This document shows positions 1-5,922 of a DNA stretch of 16,236 nt, piece by piece. Both the position numbers and the translations under genes were made by a program. Location: positions 1-16,236 of the forward strand of contig VXRS01000038.1 in assembly GCA_009838385.1 (NCBI GenBank). Direction: 5' to 3'. The notes under the pieces are model-generated. The model made no database searches and had not been told where the DNA came from. It worked only from the letters and a program-made list of their open reading frames with translations. Every line of letters begins with the position of its first letter. Position 1 is the stretch's first letter. The DNA is from Dehalococcoidia bacterium. Its GTDB lineage: Bacteria > Chloroflexota > Dehalococcoidia > Tepidiformales > Tepidiformaceae.

Positions 1-302
1 CCGGCGCGTACATCGCCGCCAAGCACGGCGTCGTCGGCCTGACGCGCCAGTTCGCCCTTATCTACGCCGACCACAACGTCCGCGTGAACGCGATCGCGCC
101 CGGCTACATCCGCACGCCCATGATCCAGGAGGCCCTGCAGGACGAAGAGGGCGCCGCCGGCTTCCTCGAGTCGCTGCACCCGCTGGGCCGCCTCGGCGAA
201 CCCGAGGAGATCGCCGCCGCCGCTGCCTTCCTCGCCAGCGACGACGCCTCCTTCATCACCGGCATCACCCTCCCTGTCGACGGCGGCTACACGGTGCGGT
301 GA
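1..302 (+). CDS. Short-chain dehydrogenase/reductase (SDR), C-terminal part
   Basis: The 3' end of an SDR gene whose start lies before the window; the reading frame is open from base 3 and ends at TGA 300-302, leaving 99 residues. The first residues GAYIAAK hold the YxxxK catalytic Tyr and Lys (codons at 9-11 and 21-23). These are followed by the NAIAPGYIRTPM segment after the active site and by the family's usual C-terminal end, LGRLGEPEEIA...FLASDDASFITG...VDGGY. Classical SDRs of this type are cytoplasmic NAD(P)H-dependent alcohol or ketone oxidoreductases (FabG-like). The N-terminal Rossmann glycine motif and substrate loop are missing, so cofactor and substrate cannot be assigned. The GTG at 84 is internal and not a start. 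Nearby catabolic genes make a role in acyl-CoA or alicyclic metabolism possible, but that is inference. Confidence 0.93.
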   Translation, partial: GAYIAAKHGVVGLTRQFALIYADHNVRVNAIAPGYIRTPMIQEALQDEEGAAGFLESLHPLGRLGEPEEIAAAAAFLASDDASFITGITLPVDGGYTVR

Positions 303-318
303 AGGCTCATGCAGGTCG

Positions 319-330
319 ATGCCTAGGCAT
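319..330. repeat. 12-bp perfect palindrome between convergent genes
   Basis: ATGCCTAGGCAT reads the same on both strands. It lies between the SDR stop (302) and the end of the small minus-strand ORF, and contains that ORF's stop codon (323-325). There is no loop or T-run, so it is a weak terminator candidate at best; chance occurrence is possible. Confidence 0.35.
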
Positions 331-532
331 ACTCAGACAAGCCTAGGGTCTCCACTTCGAACGGCCCGGCTGCATCGACAAGGACGACCGAGTCGTGCTC
401 GGTCGCGTATTCGCGCGCATCCTCTCTGCGCTTGGCGTCGCTGGAGTAGGGACCCCACATCTCCGGCTCGACGCCGCCCCGGAGGATCAGCAAGTGAAGT
501 TCTACATCCATGCCGTCAATCTCATCGGCCAC
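323..532 (-). CDS. Small hypothetical protein, 69 aa
   Basis: I do not recognise this protein. It is acidic and soluble-looking, with no signal peptide or membrane segment. It begins (V/M)ADEIDGMDVELHLLIL, has a charged middle (SSDAKRREDAREYATEHD) and ends FEVETLGLSEYA. The start is set by GGGAGG at 547-542, nine bases before GTG 532-530. A GTG at 541-539 is also in frame but sits directly against that ribosome-binding site. The chosen start lies one base after the stop of the upstream PLD-fold gene, so the two are probably co-transcribed and translationally coupled. GC content is visibly lower than in neighbouring catabolic genes, as for the PLD gene, suggesting joint acquisition. A partner or immunity role for the nuclease-like protein is only a guess. 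Confidence 0.55.
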   Translation of the reverse strand: MADEIDGMDVELHLLILRGGVEPEMWGPYSSDAKRREDAREYATEHDSVVLVDAAGPFEVETLGLSEYA

Positions 533-533
533 G

Positions 534-1388
534 TTAATCACCCTCCCTTACCAAAGACCATGTTCGGTGTTGGGGGTTGTAGGCCACGATGCCCCTCCGT
601 TTCAGATGCTGTTGCGAGTGCCGCAAGCGCCGCTTCCACGTCTTGCCGTACCGCACGCCCTTGATGAAGAAGTACTCGCTGTCGTCACAGAGATCTGGGA
701 GCAGTTGCCTCACTTCTTCTTCTATCACTTTCGTGGTCTGGGGCCCTCGATCCAGTACGAACTGGATAGCGTCGCCGAACACGGCATGCGCGCTTCGATC
801 GCCCACCTGCACGGAGGCGAACGCTGGACGCGCTTGGCGCAGCGCCTCGTTGAAGCGTCGTCGAGTAGCGAGGGGTGCGCTTCCAGAAACACTCGCGCGC
901 GCGTCGCGCAGTTCCCTTTCGAGAGGGCCCAAGTCGGCCAATGTCGTCGCATCCACCCGGCTCCCGAGCCGCTCGAAAGAGAGCATGTCCGCTCGGACAG
1001 TGCGCACTAAGTCGGGTTCGCGCAGCAGCACGCCGTACTCGATGTTTCGATCGAGGGCTGATCGTGTGAGGTTGCCCGATGTCACGATGGCGGCGGTCTC
1101 GTCGGCCACGAATACCTTGGCATGGAGGTTGGACAGCGCTACCAGTCGTGCGGTCGGGGACGCCTCGGCGAGGTGCTGAAGGGCCGCTAGGTCTAGGGCT
1201 GATGCGCTTATGGCGTCTGTGCTGATGTTGGCGAGCGTGATGACCTCGATGCCAGGACGCAACTGCTCACAGAACCACGTTGCCTCTTCCTCCTTGATGA
1301 AGGGTGCAACCACAAGAATGGACTCGCGGGCCGCTGATGCGAGGCCAGCAAGTTCGCTCCGCCAGGGACCGCTCAGGAGTCCTACCAT
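534..1388 (-). CDS. Phospholipase D-fold protein (probable nuclease) with C-terminal winged-helix-like region
   Basis: A 284-residue protein with one HKD motif, HxK(x)4D, at H89-x-K91-x4-D96 (HAKVFVAD), followed by TSGNLT at about 103-108, the usual [S/G]GN(L/F)T of the PLD superfamily. Residues 15-50 look like the first alpha/beta unit. Single-HKD members dimerise to build the active site and include nucleases such as Nuc and BfiI-type restriction enzymes as well as lipid-processing enzymes. The C-terminal region (about 205-280), with a W-x2-RLRHSQQHLKRRG...Y...WSLV pattern, resembles winged-helix segments in restriction-system proteins, which favours a DNA-acting role. There is no signal peptide. 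The ATG at 1388-1386 opens the frame. Codon and base composition are less GC-biased than in the flanking genes, a sign of transfer. The two-gene island gives no other hint of substrate. Confidence 0.8.
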   Translation of the reverse strand: MVGLLSGPWRSELAGLASAARESILVVAPFIKEEEATWFCEQLRPGIEVITLANISTDAISASALDLAALQHLAEASPTARLVALSNLHAKVFVADETAAIVTSGNLTRSALDRNIEYGVLLREPDLVRTVRADMLSFERLGSRVDATTLADLGPLERELRDARASVSGSAPLATRRRFNEALRQARPAFASVQVGDRSAHAVFGDAIQFVLDRGPQTTKVIEEEVRQLLPDLCDDSEYFFIKGVRYGKTWKRRLRHSQQHLKRRGIVAYNPQHRTWSLVREGD

Positions 1389-1424
1389 CTTGCGTTCTGC
1401 CCACCTGCAGCAGCGTTGGCGCAG

Positions 1425-1433
1425 ACTCTAGCA
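1425..1433 (-). promoter_or_regulatory. Possible extended -10 element for the PLD-fold gene
   Basis: Read on the minus strand this is TGC-TAGAGT, an extended -10 (TGnTATAAT-like) ending about 36 bases before the PLD-fold ATG. No convincing -35 hexamer is visible 16-18 bases upstream. Low confidence. Confidence 0.25.
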
Positions 1434-1471
1434 CACACGTTCGGCTGCCTGCAGCGCCCACCCCGCCCCGC

Positions 1472-1477
1472 TAGACT
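1472..1477 (+). promoter_or_regulatory. Possible -10 element for the Ltp2-like operon
   Basis: TAGACT within GCTAGACT, about 30 bases before the ATG at 1507 and ahead of the ribosome-binding site at 1492-1497. The same GCTAGA(N)T core occurs before the tRNA at the right end of the window. No good -35 is seen. Low confidence. Confidence 0.25.
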
Positions 1478-1506
1478 GCGTCGGAATCGGCGAGGGAGTG
1501 TGCTCC

Positions 1507-2757
1507 ATGACCTCTGATGTCGACGCAACCGCCCCCAAGTATCTGCGTGACAAGTACGCCATCATCGGCGTCGGCGAGACCACCTACACCCGTGGCTCCA
1601 ACCTCACCACGCGCGCCCTCGGCACCTGGGCCGTCAAGAACGCGATGGAGGACGCGGGTATCCCCGCCTCCGAAGTCGACGGCATGATGTCGTACTCCAA
1701 TAACGACTCCACCCCCTCCCCCATGATCGCCGGCGACCTCGGCATCCGCCTCAACTTCTACATGGACGTCTACGGCGGAGGCTCCAGCAGCGAGGCCCTT
1801 ATCGGCCTCGCCATCGGCGCCATCGAGGCGGGCATGTGTAACACCGTCGTCGTCTTCCGCTCCATGAACGGCTACTCCCAGGTCCGCATCGGCGGGACGG
1901 GCGTGCGTGCGGCCGCCCCCATCGGCGGCGACGCCCTGCACACCTCCCCCTACGGCTGGCTCAGCGCCGGCCAGAACTTCAGCCCCAGCTTCATGCGCCA
2001 CATGTACGACTACGGCACCACCCCCGAGCAGGTCGCCATGGTCAAGGTCATCCACAGCGAGCACGCCTCCAACAACCCCAAGGCCTACTACAAGCAGCGC
2101 CTCACCGTAGATGACGTGGTCAACAGCCGGATGATCGTGAAGCCCCTCCACCTGCTCGACTGCTGCGTCGAGACCGACAACGCCACCGCCGTCATCGTCA
2201 CCCGCGCCGAGCGCGCCTACGACTACCGCAACACCCCCGCCCGCATCCTTGGCGTGGCGGGACGCGTCTGCAAGCCGCGCATCGACATGCACTTCCAGCA
2301 CGGCCCCATCTCGACGGTCGCCGGCTACTACATCAAGGACATCATCTGGCCGAACGCCGGCGTCGGCCCCGAGGACATCGACCTCACCGGCGCCTACGAT
2401 GCCTTCACCTTCACCACTATGCTCCAGCTCGAGGACTACGGCTTCTGCAAGAAGGGCGAGGGTGGCGACTACGTCTCCAGCGGCATCATGCGGCTCGGCG
2501 GCGAGCGCCCCAACAACACCTCCGGCGGTCACCTCTGCGAGGGCTACACCCACGGCATGAACATGATCATCGAGAACGTGCGCCAGCTCCGTGGCGAGGT
2601 CGATTGCTACTGCCCGACCGACGACAAGGGCCGCCGCCAGCACACCTATGACTACTCCGGCGGGGCCTGCCGCCAGGTCCGCGACGCCAACATCTCCATG
2701 AACCTTGGCTGGGCGATGCCGGGCACCGGCTCCTCGCTCGTCATGCGGAAGGGATAG
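1507..2757 (+). CDS. Thiolase-fold acyl-CoA aldolase, Ltp2-like (SCP-x thiolase family)
   Basis: A 416-residue SCP-x/lipid-transfer thiolase-like protein. ATG 1507 is chosen over GTG 1498 because GAGGGA (1492-1497) sits nine bases upstream. The fold is clear (AIIGVGETTY at the N-terminus; LTVDDVVNSRMI at 199-210; YDAFTFT...LEDYGFCKKGEGG at 297-320), but the thiolase catalytic residues are replaced. The nucleophilic Cys position is Ser93 in GGGSSS, the GHP His position is Tyr347 in NTSGGHLCEGYTHG, and the C-terminal Cys is Asn (MNLG). Loss of Cys with Tyr at this site is the pattern of Ltp2, the retro-aldolase that cleaves steroid side-chain CoA thioesters together with a DUF35 partner. Y297 may be the second catalytic Tyr. 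The next gene encodes such a DUF35 protein, four bases away. The predicted role is retro-aldol C-C cleavage of a beta-hydroxyacyl-CoA in the cytoplasm; the substrate is unknown. Confidence 0.85.
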   Translation: MTSDVDATAPKYLRDKYAIIGVGETTYTRGSNLTTRALGTWAVKNAMEDAGIPASEVDGMMSYSNNDSTPSPMIAGDLGIRLNFYMDVYGGGSSSEALIGLAIGAIEAGMCNTVVVFRSMNGYSQVRIGGTGVRAAAPIGGDALHTSPYGWLSAGQNFSPSFMRHMYDYGTTPEQVAMVKVIHSEHASNNPKAYYKQRLTVDDVVNSRMIVKPLHLLDCCVETDNATAVIVTRAERAYDYRNTPARILGVAGRVCKPRIDMHFQHGPISTVAGYYIKDIIWPNAGVGPEDIDLTGAYDAFTFTTMLQLEDYGFCKKGEGGDYVSSGIMRLGGERPNNTSGGHLCEGYTHGMNMIIENVRQLRGEVDCYCPTDDKGRRQHTYDYSGGACRQVRDANISMNLGWAMPGTGSSLVMRKG

Positions 2758-2761
2758 GACC

Positions 2762-3292
2762 ATGCCTCAAGGCGAATACCGCGGGATGAACCTCACCATC
2801 CTCGATATCGACCACGAGAACGTGGCCTACTTCGGCTACTGCGCCGAGCACGACTTCCACCTGCAGCAGTGCACCGAGTGCGGCCTCCTGCGCTACCCGC
2901 CCGGAACCGCCTGCCCCTGGTGCCAGAACCGCGAGTTCGAGTGGACGCCCGTCGAGGGCAAAGGCGCCGTCCACTCCTACGGCGAGGTCCACCAGGCCAT
3001 CCAGACCCAGTTCCGCGAGCACGCCCCCTACATGATCCTCATCGTCGACCTCGACACCCAGAAGGGCGAACCCAGCGAGCACGAGGCCCTGCGCGTCGCC
3101 GGCAACCTCGTCACGCCCGACGGCGAGCTCGCGCCGCCCGAGCTCGTCAAGCAGGTCGGGATCGGCAGCCGTATGCGGATGGTCTTCGCTGACGTATCCG
3201 AGGGCCTCGCCCTCCCCATGTGGACCCTCGACGAGGAAGCGGAGCAGCCCGACGAACCCTGGCGCTATCCGCAGGAGTACAACGGGGTCTGA
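2762..3292 (+). CDS. DUF35 zinc-ribbon/OB-fold protein, partner of the Ltp2-like aldolase
   Basis: A 176-residue protein. ATG 2762 is four bases after the aldolase stop, with AAGGGA (2748-2753) at eight bases. The open frame continues upstream but would only overlap the aldolase gene. An N-terminal helix leads to a rubredoxin-like zinc ribbon with C37-x2-C40...C51-x2-C54 (CTEC...CPWC). An OB-fold follows from about residue 60 (GKGAVHSYGEVHQA...YMILIVDLD...GIGSRMRMVF). DUF35 proteins form complexes with thiolase-fold enzymes; the ChsH2 DUF35 domain is needed for Ltp2 aldolase activity. Gene order and spacing support an obligate complex with the upstream product. It is longer than the second DUF35 protein in the window (141 aa), through an insert at about 103-118 and a C-terminal tail rich in acidic residues. 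Confidence 0.88.
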   Translation: MPQGEYRGMNLTILDIDHENVAYFGYCAEHDFHLQQCTECGLLRYPPGTACPWCQNREFEWTPVEGKGAVHSYGEVHQAIQTQFREHAPYMILIVDLDTQKGEPSEHEALRVAGNLVTPDGELAPPELVKQVGIGSRMRMVFADVSEGLALPMWTLDEEAEQPDEPWRYPQEYNGV

Positions 3293-3319
3293 CCCGTTCC
3301 GGGCGCCAGCGGCCTCGGC

Positions 3320-3375
3320 AGGAGCGTGCCATGATCACGAGACCAACAACCGGGCAGGCCCAGAAGAAATGCTGA
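3320..3375 (+). other. Possible 14-codon leader ORF with strong ribosome-binding site, overlapping the Rieske start
   Basis: AGGAG at 3320-3324 is six bases before ATG 3331, which opens a 14-codon frame (MITRPTTGQAQKKC) ending at TGA 3373-3375. That stop overlaps the Rieske ATG at 3369 in the sequence ATGCTGA. The Rieske start itself has only a weak AGAAGA placed too close. The arrangement fits translational coupling by termination and re-initiation. Peptide production is not shown. Confidence 0.45.
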
Positions 3376-4640
3376 GCGCGAACGACAACGAGCTCCTGAC
3401 CCGCACCGGTCCGGGCACGCCCATGGGGGACCTCTTCCGGCGGTTCTGGGTGCCCGTCCTCATCGCTGCGGAGCTGCCCGAGCCCGACTGCCCGCCCGTG
3501 CGCGTGGGCGTGCTCGGCGAGGAGCTCGTCGCCTTCCGCGACACGAACGGGACAGTTGGCCTGATCGAAGGGCGCTGCCCCCACCGCCGCGCCGAGCTCT
3601 ACTGGGGGCGCAACGAGGAGTGCGGACTCCGTTGCGTCTACCACGGCTGGAAGTTCGACGTGGATGGCAACTGCGTCGACATGCCCTCCGAGCCGCCCGA
3701 GTCACAGTTCAGGGACAAGGTCGGGATCGCCGCCTACCCCACCCGCGAGTGGGGCGGCTACATCTGGGCCTACCTCGGCCCGCCCGACCTGCCCCTCCCC
3801 GAGCTGCCCGAGTTCGAGTGGGCGCACGTTCCCGAGAGCCACCGCTACGTCTCCAAGAAGCTCCAGCAGTGCAACTGGGCGCAGTCGCTCGAGGGCGCTA
3901 TCGACACCGCCCACTTCTCCTTCCTCCACATGCTCGTCGGCGAGCTCCCCCCGGACGCACCCGCCGCCCTCCGCTACATGAAGGCCGACGGCTCACCCAA
4001 GTTCACGATCAAGCAGACCGACGCCGGCTTCGTCATCGGGGGCGCTCGCTTCGCCGAGGAAGACAGCTTCTACTGGCGCATCACCCAGTTCCTCGTCCCC
4101 AACCACAGCCTCGCCCCCGGCGCCGAGCGTGGGCAGAACATCAACGGCCAGACCTGGGTCCCCATCGACGACCACAGCTGTTGGATCTACACCTACACAT
4201 GGAACCCCGACCGCCCCATCACCGAGGAGGAGCTGGCCATTATCAAGGGCGGCAAGGCCAGCATTCATTCCATCGTCGACGAGCATTACCACCCCATCCG
4301 CAACCGCGACAACGACTACCTGATCGACCGCGAGGCCCAGCGCACGGCCAGCTTCACGGGCGTGCAGGGCATCTCCGAGCAGGACGCCTGCATTCAGGAC
4401 AGCCAGGGGCTCATCTACGACCGCACCCAGGAGCACCTCGGCACGACCGACGTCGCCATCATCGAGTTCCGCCGCATGATGCTGCGCATGGCCCGTAACC
4501 TGCTGGAGGGTCAGGAGCCCGCCGAGGCCCGCAACGGGCGCGCCTACTGGGTTCGTTCCGGAGCTGAGGTCGCCCCGCGCACGACCTCCTTCGAGGAAGT
4601 CGCCGCCGATCGCACGGCGGCAGGAGAAGCCGGCCCCTAG
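3369..4640 (+). CDS. Rieske non-heme iron oxygenase, large subunit (phthalate 4,5-dioxygenase type)
   Basis: A 423-residue aromatic-ring-hydroxylating oxygenase alpha subunit. The N-terminus MLSANDNELLTRTGPGTPMGDLFRR is typical of phthalate-dioxygenase relatives and supports ATG 3369. The Rieske [2Fe-2S] motif is C70-P-H72 ... C89-x2-H92. The mononuclear iron site is seen in NWAQSLEGAIDTAHFSFLH, with H182 and H187 as ligands and D179 as the bridging Asp; a third Asp/Glu ligand is expected in the C-terminal half. The DSQGLIYDRTQEHLGTTD segment is characteristic of this subfamily, which hydroxylates aromatic acids or demethylates or hydroxylates related rings and steroids. Electrons must come from a reductase that is not in this window. 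It lies 76 bases after the DUF35 gene on the same strand, probably in one operon. Its stop TAG shares CTAG with the stop of the convergent next gene. Confidence 0.93.
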   Translation: MLSANDNELLTRTGPGTPMGDLFRRFWVPVLIAAELPEPDCPPVRVGVLGEELVAFRDTNGTVGLIEGRCPHRRAELYWGRNEECGLRCVYHGWKFDVDGNCVDMPSEPPESQFRDKVGIAAYPTREWGGYIWAYLGPPDLPLPELPEFEWAHVPESHRYVSKKLQQCNWAQSLEGAIDTAHFSFLHMLVGELPPDAPAALRYMKADGSPKFTIKQTDAGFVIGGARFAEEDSFYWRITQFLVPNHSLAPGAERGQNINGQTWVPIDDHSCWIYTYTWNPDRPITEEELAIIKGGKASIHSIVDEHYHPIRNRDNDYLIDREAQRTASFTGVQGISEQDACIQDSQGLIYDRTQEHLGTTDVAIIEFRRMMLRMARNLLEGQEPAEARNGRAYWVRSGAEVAPRTTSFEEVAADRTAAGEAGP

Positions 4641-5062
4641 GGCATCGCGAGCGGCGGCGTCACCGAAACCTCGATGTCCGATGCCGACCGTTCGAGCTCG
4701 ATGTCGCTGGCCGTGGTGTAGAGCAGCTCGCCCTCGTGCCGCACGGCTACCCAGAGCTCGTGCGCGGCTCCTGGCGTCAGCCGGTCCGACCGGTAGGTCA
4801 CGTTGAATTCGACCGGCAGGGTATTCGCGCCCTCGATCACCTGCCGCCCCAGCGCAATCGCCAGGGAGTCCTCATCGGACACGTCGACCAGCACGACCTC
4901 GACGCACGCGCCTACGGGGAGATCGACATCCCCGTCCAGGTACCGCACGGTGCCGGTAATCGAGTCGACATCGCTATCGGCGAAGACGACCGTAAGGAGC
5001 AGGGCCGGGACCGTCATCACGACCAGGGCGCTCACCGAGAGCAGCAGAGCGGGCTTCCACAT
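4637..5062 (-). CDS. YbaY/YscW-fold exported protein
   Basis: A 141-residue protein with one hydrophobic N-terminal segment (about 5-27, LLLSVSALVVMTVPALLLTVVF) acting as signal peptide or membrane anchor. No lipobox Cys is present, unlike YbaY-type lipoproteins. The rest matches the small beta-sandwich of YbaY/YscW (Pfam YscW family): ITGTVRYLDG...LPVGACVEVVLVDVS, QVIEGANTLPVEFNVTY and LWVAVRHEGELLYTTAS. Family members are secreted or outer-membrane-associated domains of poorly known function. The YscW name comes from a type III secretion chaperone lipoprotein and does not imply such a system here. ATG 5062 is preceded by a GGGGGGAG run at about six bases. It is convergent with the Rieske gene, and the two stop codons overlap in CTAG (4637-4640). 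Confidence 0.75.
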   Translation of the reverse strand: MWKPALLLSVSALVVMTVPALLLTVVFADSDVDSITGTVRYLDGDVDLPVGACVEVVLVDVSDEDSLAIALGRQVIEGANTLPVEFNVTYRSDRLTPGAAHELWVAVRHEGELLYTTASDIELERSASDIEVSVTPPLAMP

Positions 5063-5225
5063 GGCACTCCCCCCGATCCACCGTACAAGGTCTCGGGAGC
5101 TACTGTGGCGGTCGTGAACGCACCGGGGTAGGCCCGCTCACGCGCCCACTAACCGGGGCTTTACCGGCGTGGCAGGAGGGGGCCGTTGGGGTGGGTTTTC
5201 CTGGTGCGAAGAGGGCCAGGCCGAG

Positions 5226-5254
5226 TTGCGTCCCCGAAGAAGTGTAACTACACT
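5226..5254 (+). promoter_or_regulatory. Predicted brnTA promoter
   Basis: TTGCGT (5226-5231) and TACACT (5249-5254) are separated by 17 bases, a plausible housekeeping-sigma -35/-10 pair. Transcription would begin near 5261, about 20 bases before the inferred brnT start. The -10 lies inside the right arm of the palindrome at 5238-5257. Confidence 0.5.
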
Positions 5255-5257
5255 TCT
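5238..5257. promoter_or_regulatory. Perfect 9+9 bp inverted repeat, candidate BrnA operator
   Basis: AGAAGTGTA-AC-TACACTTCT, two perfect nine-base arms around a two-base spacer. It overlaps the predicted -10 and lies just ahead of the brnT ribosome-binding site. BrnA antitoxins have a ribbon-helix-helix fold and repress their own operon at palindromes, so this is the expected autoregulatory site. Binding is inferred. Confidence 0.55.
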
Positions 5258-5266
5258 GTAGTGGCC

Positions 5267-5273
5267 AGGGGAG
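5267..5273 (+). promoter_or_regulatory. Ribosome-binding site supporting a CTG start for brnT
   Basis: AGGGGAG lies eight bases before CTG 5282. No ATG, GTG or TTG is in frame between the upstream in-frame stop (TGA 5276-5278) and the conserved BrnT N-terminus, so this site points to CTG as the initiator. Confidence 0.55.
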
Positions 5274-5281
5274 CCTGACGA

Positions 5282-5572
5282 CTGCGTTGGACCTGGGATC
5301 CAGTCAAGAACAGGGCTAACCTTCGAAGGCACCGCCTTGGCTTCGAGGCTGCCGCCCTTGTGTTTGACGACCCCATGTCTGCGACCCGCGAAGACCCGTC
5401 ATCAAGTGAGCAGCGGTGGCGAACCGTCGGGATGGTGGGCGGTCAAGTCATCATGGTGGTCCACACCTGGCCAGACCTCGACCCGGCTACCGGAGAAGAG
5501 GCTGGGCGCATTATCTCGGCACGTAAGGCAACCAGACATGAGAGGACGGCGTATGAAGAAGGATATGACTGA
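5282..5572 (+). CDS. brnT: BrnT family type II toxin (ribonuclease), CTG start
   Basis: A 96-residue BrnT toxin. Reading from CTG 5282 gives (M)RWTWDPVKNRANLRRHRLGFEAA, the hallmark N-terminus WDP-x-K-x3-N-x3-H...F-x-A. It continues VFDDP, a central RWRTVGMVGGQVIMVVHTW and the C-terminal signature GRIISARKATRHERTAYEEG. BrnT is a RelE-fold endoribonuclease that inhibits translation and is neutralised by BrnA. The first conventional start codon (GTG 5360) would delete the conserved first third, while CTG 5282 has an ideal ribosome-binding site. Either CTG is the real initiator, which would keep toxin output low, or an ATG has mutated and the toxin is attenuated. It overlaps brnA by 20 bases, the usual brnTA layout. 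GC content is lower than in flanking genes, consistent with a mobile module. Confidence 0.85.
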   Translation: MRWTWDPVKNRANLRRHRLGFEAAALVFDDPMSATREDPSSSEQRWRTVGMVGGQVIMVVHTWPDLDPATGEEAGRIISARKATRHERTAYEEGYD

Positions 5573-5840
5573 GCTGCCGCCCGATGTGCAGGCACAGGTG
5601 CGGGCTCTGGAGGCTCTGCCCGACGACCAGATCGACACGACAGATGTTCCGGAGATACTCGACTGGTCGGACGCCAGGCGTGGAGTCTTCTACCGGCCTG
5701 TCAAGAAGCAGATTACGATCAGGCTCGACGCGGACATTGTCGCGTGGTTTAAGGCCAATGCTCCTGGTGGTCGCGGCTACCAGACGGACATAAATGGGGC
5801 GCTCCGAGAGCACGTCCACCGGGCAAGTCGTTCCCCGTAA
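5553..5840 (+). CDS. brnA: BrnA family type II antitoxin
   Basis: A 95-residue antitoxin starting at ATG 5553 (AGAGGA six bases upstream), overlapping the end of brnT by 20 bases in another frame. The N-terminal half, with acidic stretches and the DVPEILDWSDARRGVFYRP segment, is the toxin-binding part. The C-terminal half KKQITIRLDADIVAWFKANAPGGRGYQTDINGALREHV is the BrnA ribbon-helix-helix domain (strand ITIRLD, then two helices around the GYQT turn). It neutralises BrnT and represses the operon, likely at the palindrome at 5238-5257. The frame stays open upstream to 5337, but that part is shadow of brnT. The gene ends in tandem stops, TAATAA. Confidence 0.9.
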   Translation: MKKDMTELPPDVQAQVRALEALPDDQIDTTDVPEILDWSDARRGVFYRPVKKQITIRLDADIVAWFKANAPGGRGYQTDINGALREHVHRASRSP

Positions 5841-5873
5841 TAACGCGGTGTGCGCATCGCATCCCGGTCGAAC

Positions 5874-5900
5874 GCATGAGGTCTGGCCATGCGCTCATGC
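5874..5900. terminator. Inverted repeat between brnA and the convergent aldolase gene
   Basis: GCATGAG (5874-5880) and CTCATGC (5894-5900) are perfect seven-base arms around a 13-base loop, in the 82-base gap between two convergent genes. There is no T-run. It may act as a bidirectional transcription barrier, or be chance. Confidence 0.3.
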
Positions 5901-5922
5901 AGCCACCCTCAGGGCGCTTCGG

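Noticed and set aside
1471..2763. 430-residue minus-strand open frame
   Set aside because: Antisense to the Ltp2-like gene; composition is Val/Ala/Gly/Asp-rich shadow coding from high third-position GC, with no recognisable domain.
4637..5062. Type III secretion link suggested by the YscW family name
   Set aside because: YbaY/YscW is a widespread small fold; no secretion genes are present and there is no lipobox Cys.
5138..5332. 64-residue minus-strand frame between the YbaY-like gene and brnT
   Set aside because: Runs across the brnTA promoter palindrome and brnT coding start, with no family resemblance or start signal.
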